Virus record (IMG/VR): IMGVR_UViG_3300020219_000067
Location: 1 to 24,334 of that record
Source: a virus
DNA: 24,334 nucleotides
Direction: 5' to 3' (one strand)
The translations under genes were made by a program, and so were the position numbers. This document shows, in pieces, positions 1 through 7,712 of this stretch (positions within the stretch are counted from its first letter, which is position 1; each line of letters opens with the position of its first letter). Below the pieces are notes generated by a model. That model was not told the origin of the DNA. It did not search any database and saw nothing but the letters and a program-made list of their open reading frames with translations.

Positions 1-870
1 GATCTCATCGGCAAACACGTACGTGAGGAAGCTAAGCGTTTGTGGGTGCGCGGGGTAGGGGTGGGCAGTGAGCGGATACACGCCTGCGCCAAGGCCGTGC
101 AAGTTGGCTTGGGCGTGCATGTCGCACACATCCACGCGCGGGTGCAGTGGGCTCAGCTCGAACCGCACGCCCACCACATCGTCATCCAGCGCGCCGGCGC
201 CAACGAACGCCTCGGTGAACGCGCGGTTCATCTCAGTGCGCAACACGCGCTCGTAAATAAATCGCTGGCTGTTTTCACTCGCGGTCAGGCTGCGGCGCAC
301 AAGCTCCTTCAGGTTTTTGGCTGTGCCTGCTTCCATTGCGGACGTGGTGTCGATCAGCAGCGGCTTGCCGCCGGCGATCAGCTCCAGCGCTGAGGTACTA
401 GCCGCTTGTCCGCGCGCGATCGCACCGAGGATTTGCTCGCGCACCACTTGCCGCGTGCCCTGGCCAGCGCGCCACAGCCGGTCGGAAAGCTGAAGGCCAT
501 CGGCCCCGGTGAACTCGCGCACGAAGCGCAGCGCTTCGGCAGCGGCGGCATCGGCAGTCACCGGCACCGCACCAATCACGCCGACGCCCATGCCGACCGA
601 TGTACGAAGGCCGTCCAGCAGCAGGCGCTGGAAAGCGGTATCGAAGGCATTCATGCGCATCTCGATGAACCGATTCAGCGCATCGATATTGCTGATCGGA
701 ATGGTGCCGTCGGGCAGTGCCAGGCGGTCGATCTCGGCGCCGAACTCGGCCTGCAGTGCTTCCAGCAGCGCTGCGAGCTGATCAATCTGCTGCTCGCGCC
801 AGGCAATGGCCCGCGCGCGGGCGGCCAGAGTGGCTTGAAGTATCCGCGCGGCGCGCTCGGCAGGCGTCAC
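1..870 (-). CDS. Phage head morphogenesis protein (MuF/SPP1 gp7-like), C-terminus cut by window edge
   Basis: The minus frame is open from a GTG at 870 to the window edge, giving 290 codons and no stop, so the C-terminus is missing. Its first residues are MTPAERAARILQATLAAR. It begins 4 bp after the portal stop, with a GGGA element in the end of the portal gene as a possible ribosome site. The first third is rich in helix-forming residues. The visible end has the arrangement typical of MuF-type minor capsid proteins: ERVLRTEMNRAFTEAF, then RVDVCDMHAQANLHGLGAGV and an HPQ segment. In this family the protein sits in the procapsid next to the portal and helps assembly, and the gene usually follows portal, as here. 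The family call comes from motif resemblance and gene order. Confidence 0.8.
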   Translation of the reverse strand, partial: MTPAERAARILQATLAARARAIAWREQQIDQLAALLEALQAEFGAEIDRLALPDGTIPISNIDALNRFIEMRMNAFDTAFQRLLLDGLRTSVGMGVGVIGAVPVTADAAAAEALRFVREFTGADGLQLSDRLWRAGQGTRQVVREQILGAIARGQAASTSALELIAGGKPLLIDTTSAMEAGTAKNLKELVRRSLTASENSQRFIYERVLRTEMNRAFTEAFVGAGALDDDVVGVRFELSPLHPRVDVCDMHAQANLHGLGAGVYPLTAHPYPAHPQTLSFLTYVFADEI

Positions 871-874
871 GGCA

Positions 875-2290
875 TCATCCCGTGCTGGTGGCGATGCTGG
901 TGGCGCTCTCGCCCTTGGGGGCATTGCTGGGCGTTACGCTCACGCGTGCGGGCTTGCGCGTCGTGTCCAGCGGGGCCTCGTTGTCATCGTCGTCCAGGTA
1001 GGCGCTGCGATCGCGCTTGGCTGCGGCAACCGCCATATGTATCTGCGCCACGTCCAGCCCGGCTGTTTCCCAGCTGATCTCTGCCGGCACGCCAAGGGCC
1101 TGATACTTCAGCGCCAAGTCGGCACGCTGGTTCGGCGTGTCGGTGCGGCGCTCGGCAAACACCACGTCGAAGTCGTAGGCCGTAGGGTTCAGCCCTTCCA
1201 GCAACAAGTGCAGGATGAAGCCCTGCTTGTACACGTAACTGCAGTTGTCCTGCAGGCTATCGATCTCGTCAAAGTAATCGATCTTCAGATCCTGCAACAC
1301 ATCGCGGCTTAGGTCGTTGACGTAGCCGAACAATCCTTTGGGCGCCGGCGATCCGCTGAAAAACGTGTCCAGCAGATACGCCACGTCGGCGATTTCATCG
1401 AGGTTAGCGTCACCGTTCACCGGCGTCACAGTGGCCTTTTTATTGCTGAAGTAATCGCGCCAGTTTCCGTGCGCCTGGTCGCGTTCCACGTCGGCACGAT
1501 AGTCGGTGATCTCATCAGCGGTAGCACCCTCCAGCGCGTGCATCAGCCGCAGCGGCGCGCGCGTCTTGCGGCGCACTACAAGGTCCTGCTCGGTCATATC
1601 CAAGCGCTTCCACACCGCACGGCTGGCATCGAGATACGGGCGGCCCAAGCTGCCCCAGTCGTCGTAGTTGTCCGGCTGCAAGCGTGCCACGGTCATCTGC
1701 CACAACCCGAAGGTGGCAATGGGTCGGCCACTCGCGTTCAGGTCCATCTGTTCGTAGGCCTTGCGCACATCCACGAAGCGGCCGTTCGGCGCCACACAAG
1801 GGCGAATGGTTTCCGCCGGCATGCGAGCGCAGCTGGCCAGTTTGCCTTCGTCGTCCAGCACCCACTGCATGCACAGGTTGCCTTCGATCATCAATCCGCG
1901 CAGATCGCTCTCCAGCTTCTCGCGGCGGTTGAGCGACAGGCGGGTGACGTAGTGCTTCCATTCCCGCTGCAACCGCTCGCCCTGGTTGCTTGCCTTGAGC
2001 AGCAAGCCACCCTTGGCCGCAGCGCGCGTGGTGCGGGTGTGGATCTTCTTCACCCGGCCATCGCGCTTGTCCATGGCGCGCACGTCGTTGATCGACGCCA
2101 GCAGCGTGGGGTCTACCCAGAGCTGGTTGTACATGTAGCGCAGCGCGTTCTCGGGGGTCGACCGCTGTCCTCCCTCGGTGCTGCGCTGCATGCCCGTACC
2201 GGCCGGGGTGACTTTGGCGGTCTCTGCACGGCCAGCGCCGCGAATGCCGAACAGGCCCATGAATCCAAGTGCTGCGTCGCGCAATCCCAT
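875..2290 (-). CDS. Phage portal protein
   Basis: A 471-residue protein lying directly between the large terminase and the head-morphogenesis gene, the usual place and size for a portal. The portal forms the dodecameric ring at the capsid vertex through which DNA enters and leaves. The sequence has an early segment (LWVDPTLLASINDVRAMDK), a central region naming a one-per-phage-type fold (WGSLGRPYLDASRAVWKRLD), and a helix-rich stem/clip part (GLFGYVNDLSRDVLQDLKID). The last 40 residues are low-complexity, acidic then Ser/Thr-rich (DDDDNEAPLDTTRKPARV), probably a flexible tail. The ATG at 2290 is preceded by TTAGGAGA at good spacing. It starts 10 bp after the terminase stop, so the two are surely co-transcribed. 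Confidence 0.85.
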   Translation of the reverse strand: MGLRDAALGFMGLFGIRGAGRAETAKVTPAGTGMQRSTEGGQRSTPENALRYMYNQLWVDPTLLASINDVRAMDKRDGRVKKIHTRTTRAAAKGGLLLKASNQGERLQREWKHYVTRLSLNRREKLESDLRGLMIEGNLCMQWVLDDEGKLASCARMPAETIRPCVAPNGRFVDVRKAYEQMDLNASGRPIATFGLWQMTVARLQPDNYDDWGSLGRPYLDASRAVWKRLDMTEQDLVVRRKTRAPLRLMHALEGATADEITDYRADVERDQAHGNWRDYFSNKKATVTPVNGDANLDEIADVAYLLDTFFSGSPAPKGLFGYVNDLSRDVLQDLKIDYFDEIDSLQDNCSYVYKQGFILHLLLEGLNPTAYDFDVVFAERRTDTPNQRADLALKYQALGVPAEISWETAGLDVAQIHMAVAAAKRDRSAYLDDDDNEAPLDTTRKPARVSVTPSNAPKGESATSIATSTG

Positions 2291-2300
2291 GGCGTGTCTC

Positions 2301-3869
2301 CTAAGCCGCCGACAGCAGCTGCTGTGGCGAATGGCTGGTGGTCAAAAGTACGGTCGGCACGTCGGCCAATCCACGGGTAGCTAAGGCCCACACGGCGGCC
2401 ATCAGCGCGTCGAAGTAGTCATCGCCCACTGCCGGCTTAACCATCTTGTAGCTCGGGTAGCTGGCCTTGGTTGGCTCGGGGCGGATATTTCCGAGCTGGC
2501 GAACAAGGGTGCGTATCTCGAGCGTTTCGGCGTTGGTCGGGTCCAAATCGTCGAAATAGGGGATCGCAGCACGCCCACCGTGGAACAATTGTTTCACAGA
2601 GACCGCCATTTGATGCTTGGTCATGCCCTCAAACCGCATCGGCGCGAACGCCCAACCCGGCCAGTTGCTGGCGGTAGACTGACCATCGCCAACCGCGCGA
2701 CGGTCGATTTGCGTCAAGCCACGTCGAAACAACTCGTCGTTCGCCGCCGTCATCATCCCCACGCCATACGCGTCGCCAATGGCGTAGTCCGGGTTGAAGT
2801 ATTCCCACAGCCCAAGGATGTCGTGCATGACCGCTGGTTCATCGGCACCCGGGGCCCAGCTGTGGCAGTAAATCACCGTCATCCAGTTGCCCATGGTCTC
2901 GGTGATCACCAGTGCGTGGCGGCTGCTGCTCGGGTTTTCACCGTGTCCGCCGGCGTCGTAGCCCAGCCCGATCAATCCGCGGCGCTTGTAGCGTTCTCCC
3001 GGCATCGGATCGGCCAGCTGCAGGTTGGCAGTCAGCCCCACCTGCATGGCGCGGCGGATGTGTTTTTCCCACACCAGGTTGCGGCTGCTTACGTTGCGAC
3101 ACAGCAGCTGGCGTATGTACTCATCCGCATCGAGTTGCTCGCGCATCATCAGCATAAAACTTTCTTGCAGAATGCCGAGCTGGATGCCGAGGTACATGTC
3201 CACCGTGGGCAAGATCGTGTACTCGCCTGATTCGACCAGGCCGGTCAGCGTGTCCGCCCCTTTGAAAACGCCGGTGATGCGGATCTGCGGCTTGTTCTTT
3301 GATTCGTTGCTGGCACCCAGGCGGCGGCTGGCGCCCATCATGAGCAGGAATCGACCATAAAGCCGTTCATGCGGCATGTCGTCCACTTCCTCGAGCGATG
3401 CGGCTGTCATGTCGCCGCCGTCGATCTGGGCCATGATGCCGTAGCTGCGCGCGATTGACCGGTTCTCGAATTGATACGTAGTGTCTGCCAGCTGCGGGCG
3501 ACCGCTGCGGTACCGGATGAAAGCGCTCAAGATCGGGCTACGGCGTATCGCTTCCAAGTGGTAGCCGAGGTTGACGATCGCCTGCGCCTCGCGCGGCGCA
3601 ACGATGCCTATTTCTTGATCGGCATGCAGCGCGGCGTACATCAGCAAGTAAAGCTCTTTTATAGCCGTCTTGCCCGTTCGCCGACAGCTGAAGTCGATGG
3701 TGTTCTGGTGTTCATCCATCTCGATGCACTTGAGCACCTGCATCGGGTCAAGATCTACGTTGTGCACGTGTTTGTGCCACATCGCGTGGTCGCCAGCGAA
3801 GCGAAAAATCTCGCGCTCGGCAACGTTGTTGGATTGCATCCGATCGCTGCGAGACTGACGCTCAGCCAT
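2301..3869 (-). CDS. terL: Terminase large subunit (packaging ATPase/nuclease)
   Basis: The DNA-packaging motor subunit, which cuts concatemers and pumps DNA through the portal. With the start at 3869 it is 522 residues. The Walker A loop is C62-RRTGKT68, and a Walker B-like acidic stretch is TAASLEEVDDM. The C-terminal RNase H-like nuclease is marked by GYDAGG, YAIGDAYGVG and DDYFDALMAAVWAL, which supply the three expected acidic residues. I chose ATG 3869 over the in-frame ATG at 3887 because it gives an 8-nt ATGGCTGA overlap with the preceding stop, a junction type repeated elsewhere in this genome. The ribosome-site evidence is weak for both starts. The family call is strong; headful or cos packaging cannot be told from the sequence. 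Confidence 0.9.
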   Translation of the reverse strand: MAERQSRSDRMQSNNVAEREIFRFAGDHAMWHKHVHNVDLDPMQVLKCIEMDEHQNTIDFSCRRTGKTAIKELYLLMYAALHADQEIGIVAPREAQAIVNLGYHLEAIRRSPILSAFIRYRSGRPQLADTTYQFENRSIARSYGIMAQIDGGDMTAASLEEVDDMPHERLYGRFLLMMGASRRLGASNESKNKPQIRITGVFKGADTLTGLVESGEYTILPTVDMYLGIQLGILQESFMLMMREQLDADEYIRQLLCRNVSSRNLVWEKHIRRAMQVGLTANLQLADPMPGERYKRRGLIGLGYDAGGHGENPSSSRHALVITETMGNWMTVIYCHSWAPGADEPAVMHDILGLWEYFNPDYAIGDAYGVGMMTAANDELFRRGLTQIDRRAVGDGQSTASNWPGWAFAPMRFEGMTKHQMAVSVKQLFHGGRAAIPYFDDLDPTNAETLEIRTLVRQLGNIRPEPTKASYPSYKMVKPAVGDDYFDALMAAVWALATRGLADVPTVLLTTSHSPQQLLSAA

Positions 3870-4809
3870 TGCCTTCGCCCGCCGCATGCTCGATCAGGAT
3901 CGGATCGCGCGCGGAGTTGGCCTTCGCGTTGTTCACCAGGTCGCGCAACCCTTCCAGCGCCTTTGCCTGGCGCTGCTGGTATTCGAGTGCAGCTTCGGAC
4001 TGCTGCCCGGCAGCAGCGATGAACCCTTTCACGTTCTCGGCTTCGTCCACCGCCTTCGGTGTCATGCCCAAATCCGAAAGTCCCAAATTGAGCGAGGCGA
4101 TCAGATCTTTGAGCGGGCGCAGCAGTGGGTGCGCTTCGATTCGCTCGATGGTCTGTATGACATTGCCTTCTTCATCCTTGATCTGCGCCAAGTGCAGCCG
4201 CCCATCGGTGTCGAAGTGGAACTCGGGCCGCCGGATGGCACTGCTGTCGGCCAGGATCGTGCGCACGATGTCCTCCATGATCGCGGTGACGTTCGCGTGC
4301 AGCTCCGCGCGGATACCGGTCAGCAGTGTTGGGTCGCGGCTCTCGAACGCGACGTGGTGGCGCAGGTAGAGCTCCGTGCGTGAGCGGCAGGCCTTGTCGG
4401 CCCAGCTGCAGCCGTTGTTGAAGTACTCGCATGTCGAGCACTGCGCGTATGCGCCTGGCTTGGCAGGGAAATAGGTGGCTGTGCGCGCACTCAGGCCATG
4501 GGTCAGCGCGTTGAACCGCGTACGTCGGGCCTCTTCCGGCGTTGGGTGACCGCGCAAGTTCTCCCGCACCGCCGCTTTGCCCGCCTCGGTTTTTGGGCCC
4601 GTGGCGCTCGCCCACATTTTCAGCATTCGGCGCTGTTCTGCGCTTTGCCCGGACTCACTGCCGCAATCGGGGCAGCTGGCGGCGTACTGCCACGGGTGCC
4701 ACTCGTCTTGAGGCGCGTCAATCACGCGTGCAGGCGCTGCGGCAAAGCGCATATCGCAGCTGCCACAGTGAAAATCTACATCGTCGAGTTGAGGGCGACG
4801 CTTGCCCAT
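3862..4809 (-). CDS. Probable terminase small subunit-like protein with zinc ribbon
   Basis: A 315-residue protein ending inside the start of the large terminase, where the small subunit normally lies. The N-terminus has a zinc-ribbon pattern, C15-x2-C18 and C46-x2-C49. It is followed by GPKTEAGKAAVRENLRGHPT and ARRTRFNALTHGLSA. This GPKT..GK..-..N-ALKHG pattern is common in short phage proteins next to terminases. A second Cys-rich patch (CSTCEYFNNGCSWADKAC) follows, and the C-terminal half is helical with a Gln/Ala-rich coiled-coil-like end (residues about 265-300). At 315 residues it is longer than most small terminases. The DNA-recognition role is inferred from position and Cys clusters; a different DNA-binding packaging accessory is possible. 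Confidence 0.6.
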   Translation of the reverse strand: MGKRRPQLDDVDFHCGSCDMRFAAAPARVIDAPQDEWHPWQYAASCPDCGSESGQSAEQRRMLKMWASATGPKTEAGKAAVRENLRGHPTPEEARRTRFNALTHGLSARTATYFPAKPGAYAQCSTCEYFNNGCSWADKACRSRTELYLRHHVAFESRDPTLLTGIRAELHANVTAIMEDIVRTILADSSAIRRPEFHFDTDGRLHLAQIKDEEGNVIQTIERIEAHPLLRPLKDLIASLNLGLSDLGMTPKAVDEAENVKGFIAAAGQQSEAALEYQQRQAKALEGLRDLVNNAKANSARDPILIEHAAGEGNG

Positions 4810-4860
4810 GTCGGCCTAAAGGTTGCGCGGCGACATGCTGAAGCGGCCTAACTTGCCGTT

Positions 4861-5277
4861 CTACGGGGCGAGCGGCGCAGCGCCAAAGTTGTCGGGCACA
4901 TCAAATAAGCCCAACCGTCCCCGGATCGGCGTCGGAACCATGAAGCGTTCCACATCCTCCAGCACCCAGCACCACGGACCTTCTGCGTGATCGTGCTTGC
5001 GCAACCAGGGGAATCGTTTGCAGATCCTCGGGTGCGTTATCTCTGTCAGGAGCACGCACTCCACCAGCTGAGCGCGCCCAACCACCGCTCCAAACACCAG
5101 CGGCTCACCGTAGCAACGCACCATGTGCGCATCAGCGCAATCCATCCATGCCCGGCTGACCCCAGCGTGGATCAGCAGCGGCCCGCGGTACCGAGTTGGC
5201 CATGAGCGATTCTCGACGCGCTTTGCACCGGTGACAATCAGGTGCGCATAGGGCTGGCAAATCGTGAGGCACTTCAT
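4861..5277 (-). CDS. ASCH-domain protein
   Basis: A 138-residue protein with a clear ASCH signature: ICQPYAHLIVTGAKRVENRS, then a W-x-T-x-YRG-LLIHA segment, a central GAVVGRAQLVECV strand, and GPWCWVLEDVERF near the end. ASCH domains have a PUA-like beta-barrel and bind RNA or modified nucleosides; some are amidohydrolases acting on acetylated cytidine. Phages often carry them, and their exact substrate is usually unknown. Its ATG overlaps the stop of the upstream gene (ATGA, 5274-5277), so it is translationally coupled. It sits among small early/middle genes between the DGR/methyltransferase block and the terminase block. Confidence 0.85.
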   Translation of the reverse strand: MKCLTICQPYAHLIVTGAKRVENRSWPTRYRGPLLIHAGVSRAWMDCADAHMVRCYGEPLVFGAVVGRAQLVECVLLTEITHPRICKRFPWLRKHDHAEGPWCWVLEDVERFMVPTPIRGRLGLFDVPDNFGAAPLAP

Positions 5278-5531
5278 CGCGGCGGCGCCGGCGGCAGCAG
5301 CAGCTGTTCTTGGCGTTGCTCAAACCAATCCGGGTCTAGCTGAAACATCGTGCATGTGCCGTCCTCTTTCACAAGGCTGTCTAGTATCGATGTCGCAATT
5401 GTGTTGTTGCATGCGTCGTAGTTGTAATAGTTCTGAACCCAGGCAATGGGGCAGGCGACGTCCCCATAGCGACACTTCGCACACTGAGAATCAAAACACA
5501 CGCCAGAGGTACCATTCGGGAAGTAGGCCAT
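5274..5531 (-). CDS. Small Cys-rich phage protein of unknown function
   Basis: An 85-residue protein with a strong ribosome site (AAGGAGA, 8 nt before the ATG). The N-terminal half has five closely spaced cysteines (VCFDSQCAKCRYGDVACP, then YDACNN), which suggests metal binding or a small disulfide-type fold. There is no signal peptide or membrane segment. The end is Gln/Leu/Pro-rich. It overlaps the ASCH gene by ATGA. I do not recognise a family. Confidence 0.75.
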   Translation of the reverse strand: MAYFPNGTSGVCFDSQCAKCRYGDVACPIAWVQNYYNYDACNNTIATSILDSLVKEDGTCTMFQLDPDWFEQRQEQLLLPPAPPR

Positions 5532-5599
5532 TGAGGGTCTCCTTTACTGTGTGGTTGCGCTTAGCTTCGATATAGAATTTCTGATCATCGTGAGGCACT

Positions 5600-5811
5600 T
5601 CACTTCGCACCAAGTCGCGCGTGGTCTGCCTTGGTGCTTAGCCGCATGCGTTCGATGCGATTGCGCACCTCGGCGATTGCCTCACCCGTTGATGTTCCGC
5701 GGTCCATCAGCTGGTCGGCTATTGCGATTGCAGCGTCGAGCCCATCGATGCGGCCAGCAAACCACGCGACGCAATTCGTTTTTTGCTCGGTACCGTTGTG
5801 AACGTCAGACA
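5600..5811 (-). promoter_or_regulatory. Possible internal translation start within the 5600-6244 gene
   Basis: An in-frame ATG at 5811 follows GGAGAG with a 5-6 nt spacer, a better ribosome site than that of the full-length start. It would give a 69-residue helical protein starting MSDVHNGTEQK. This is seen directly; whether it is used is unknown. Confidence 0.4.
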
Positions 5812-6244
5812 TAGGGGCTCTCCGTAAGTTGGCAGCGTGTTCTGGAGCGTGCGACGCGATAGCTTCGGTGATTGCTGCCTTCAAGGCTGCAGGCTTTACA
5901 AAGTCCGCAAGCCGGCGATTTTTTCTTGGCCTGGCACCCGATGCGGAATGCACCATGCGATTGCTCGCGACCTCGGCCAGAAACTCGACCGCTTCCACCG
6001 GTACGCGGTTGATGTGCGTCACGTTGCAGGGCGCAATGTCATTCGTAACGCCGCGATATCCGCCCAGACGCACCGTCGTCGACGTCGCTCGCCCCGACAG
6101 CCATGGGCCATCCAAGCCAACGAATGTGTGCTCCTCAATGCAACCCATGCAGCGCTTATGCGTAAGCAGGTCGCCTTTTTTTACCGTGCGCTGAACGATG
6201 GCAACGTGCGCCACGCGAGCGAGGTCAAGTTGATTGTTAATCAT
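5600..6244 (-). CDS. Hypothetical phage protein, possibly two products from one frame
   Basis: A 214-residue protein starting at ATG 6244 (MINNQLDLARVAHVAIVQRT), with GAGGG upstream and an 8-nt overlap (ATGATTAA) with the end of the methyltransferase fusion. The N-terminal part has CMGCIEEH and a Gly/Arg-rich beta-type segment (GRATSTTVRLGGYRG), followed by an Ala-rich helix. At 5811 an in-frame ATG (MSDVHNGTEQKTNCVAWF) is preceded by GGAGAG at ideal spacing, like the ribosome sites of other genes here. The last 69 residues, a helical domain, may therefore also be made alone, or the frame may be a fusion of two former genes. No family recognised. Confidence 0.65.
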   Translation of the reverse strand: MINNQLDLARVAHVAIVQRTVKKGDLLTHKRCMGCIEEHTFVGLDGPWLSGRATSTTVRLGGYRGVTNDIAPCNVTHINRVPVEAVEFLAEVASNRMVHSASGARPRKNRRLADFVKPAALKAAITEAIASHAPEHAANLRRAPMSDVHNGTEQKTNCVAWFAGRIDGLDAAIAIADQLMDRGTSTGEAIAEVRNRIERMRLSTKADHARLGAK

Positions 6245-7712
6245 TGGTGGTTGCCCTCTCTGTTGGTTGCGCACCCGCCTTGGCTCTAGGATTTCTCCCA
6301 GCCGCGGTCTGCGAAAAATCGGAAAATGGCATCCCGTGATTGCTGATCAATGCATCGGAACATGCCCGGTTCAGCCATAAGACTTCGGTGCGGGCCTTGC
6401 CCTTTTCGGCAAAGTGCTTACGCTCAACCCGCTCCCAGCCAGCGTATAGCTCGCGGTCGTAGAGCGGGCAGGGGTAGCCGGACAGCGCCACCATCCCGGT
6501 CAGTGCGTGCAGGGTTTCGGCAAGGCGGTGATGATCGGCGTCGTTCATCTCGTGCCGGTAGCCGTGCGTGCCGCTCTTGCGCTTGGTGATCGCGCTGCGT
6601 GTGGCGTGGACATAGGGCGGATCCACGTAGTGCAACGTGTTCGGCCCGTCGAACTGCTGCATCACTTGGCACCCGTCGCGGTTTTCTATCACCACGCGCT
6701 GCAGCCGCGCGGTGAAAGCGGGGATCGCATCCGAGAAGGTTGCCCACTCGGCCGAAGGAAAGCTGCGGTTGCTCGGGCGCTTGCTGCGAAACCCGCTGCG
6801 GCACGTACGCGTCACAGAGTCGGAGCCGTGCCCGAAAAACGAGCGCACGATGGTCTTGTGCACCGCTTCCAGATCGTCCATCGACGGCGTATAGCTCCAC
6901 TCGAACTCAGCGCGGACGTAAGGCGTGAACGCGAGCCGGCGTTGCAGCTCGGCCGCGGCCGACGACTCGCGCAGAATCCGGAACACGCGCACGATGTCGC
7001 CATCCAGATCGTTGTACACCTCGCCCAGCGAGCGGGCCTTAAGCATCAGCACGCTGGCCGCTCCACCGTATGGCTCGACGTAGAACTGGTGCGGCGGGAA
7101 GAACCGCAACACCCATGGCGCCAGGCGAAACTTGCCGCCCTGACCGCTCGCAACCTGTCGAATGTGCCCACGAACGCGATCAACGGCGGCGTGCGTACCG
7201 TGGTCGACGCGATTGGCGTGACTGTCGAAGATGAAACGTGGTTCGTAGATCGCTTCCAGGTGCGGCACCAGCCAGTGATGCACCACCCGGTCACCGAAGT
7301 CGGGGGCGTGTATTTCGCGCGCCTTCGGCCTGCATGCAACGAAACAGTTGGTTGGAGACGGCGACCAAGTTCCGGTGTTGAGCCGTTCCTGGATAGTGAA
7401 GAGGCGATCCGGCCAGTGCGCTTCGAACGCGAGCTGGTTGGCGCTCGCGACCTTATTGCGCCTGGCACGGCGCAACGCCTTGTAGAGCGCTCCGAAGCTG
7501 ACCACACCCTGACACTCACCGACCGGCGACGGACCCGACCACGACCGGACCGCACGCACGCGCGCGCTGTTGTCGATGTGGTTGTTGTTGACGTTGCCGT
7601 TGTTGAAGTCGACGCACCAGCGCACCGAGGCAGACCAGGCGGCCTGCAACGACGCTTCCTCGCATTCTTGAGACCCGTCCGAACATCTTTGTAGGTAGCG
7701 CGGCTTCGTCAT
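6237..7712 (-). CDS. Truncated DGR reverse transcriptase fused in frame to a D12-class adenine DNA methyltransferase
   Basis: The frame is open for 491 codons. Codons 1-69 read through the template repeat; its ATG overlaps the avd stop (ATGA). Codons about 70-190 are the N-terminal part of a DGR reverse transcriptase: FGALYKALRRARR, GTWSPSPTNCF, PKAREIHAPDFGDRVVHHWL, FIFDSHANRVDHGTHAAVDR. The palm motifs with the catalytic aspartates, including YxDD, are missing. From codon 192 it becomes a D12-class N6-adenine methyltransferase: GGKFRLAPWVLRFFPPH, YVEPYGGAASVL (SAM-binding motif I), EVYNDLDGDIVRVFR, HYVDPPY (catalytic motif IV), SGYPCPLYDRELYAGW. The junction is near 7140-7160. Only the few residues before the GGK of a normal D12 enzyme seem lost, so methylation may survive. 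Translation may start at ATG 7712 or GTG 7505. Confidence 0.85.
   Translation of the reverse strand: MTKPRYLQRCSDGSQECEEASLQAAWSASVRWCVDFNNGNVNNNHIDNSARVRAVRSWSGPSPVGECQGVVSFGALYKALRRARRNKVASANQLAFEAHWPDRLFTIQERLNTGTWSPSPTNCFVACRPKAREIHAPDFGDRVVHHWLVPHLEAIYEPRFIFDSHANRVDHGTHAAVDRVRGHIRQVASGQGGKFRLAPWVLRFFPPHQFYVEPYGGAASVLMLKARSLGEVYNDLDGDIVRVFRILRESSAAAELQRRLAFTPYVRAEFEWSYTPSMDDLEAVHKTIVRSFFGHGSDSVTRTCRSGFRSKRPSNRSFPSAEWATFSDAIPAFTARLQRVVIENRDGCQVMQQFDGPNTLHYVDPPYVHATRSAITKRKSGTHGYRHEMNDADHHRLAETLHALTGMVALSGYPCPLYDRELYAGWERVERKHFAEKGKARTEVLWLNRACSDALISNHGMPFSDFSQTAAGRNPRAKAGAQPTERATTND
7145..7505 (-). pseudogene. Remnant of the DGR reverse transcriptase (N-terminal domain only)
   Basis: About 120 codons match the start of DGR reverse transcriptases, from the opening LY.A..RAR helix through the REIHAP...DRVVHH block to the RVxxGTHAAxDR loop. 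In intact relatives the next segment is the first catalytic aspartate strand, then the YxDD box. Here the sequence instead changes to methyltransferase after GHIRQVASG. A whole DGR RT is roughly 300-400 residues, so about two thirds is absent. No other frame in the window supplies the missing part. GTG 7505 is the likely ancestral start, just beyond the template repeat. Confidence 0.8.
7518..7654 (-). repeat. DGR template repeat (TR)
   Basis: A 137-bp sequence that is near-identical to VR2 and, over 130 bp, to VR1. On the coding strand the core (7568-7609) is a run of adenine-bearing codons, seven of them AAC, reading DFNNGNVNNNHIDNS. It is flanked by a G/C-rich 3' half (7518-7567) that would act as the initiation-of-homing partner. 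At its 3' end TR reads GGTGAGTG where both VRs read GGTCAGTAA, the usual kind of IMH*/IMH difference. The TR sits between avd and the RT remnant, the order known from the Bordetella phage BPP-1 DGR. Confidence 0.95.

Noticed and set aside
1469-2380. A 303-codon plus-strand frame opposite the portal gene
   Set aside because: It is antisense to the portal, with His/Arg/Ala-rich shadow composition and no ribosome site or motif.
6507-7694. A 395-codon open frame on the plus strand opposite the methyltransferase/RT fusion
   Set aside because: It is antisense to a frame with clear RT and methyltransferase motifs, has Arg/Ala/His-rich composition typical of GC-rich shadows, and has no family motif.
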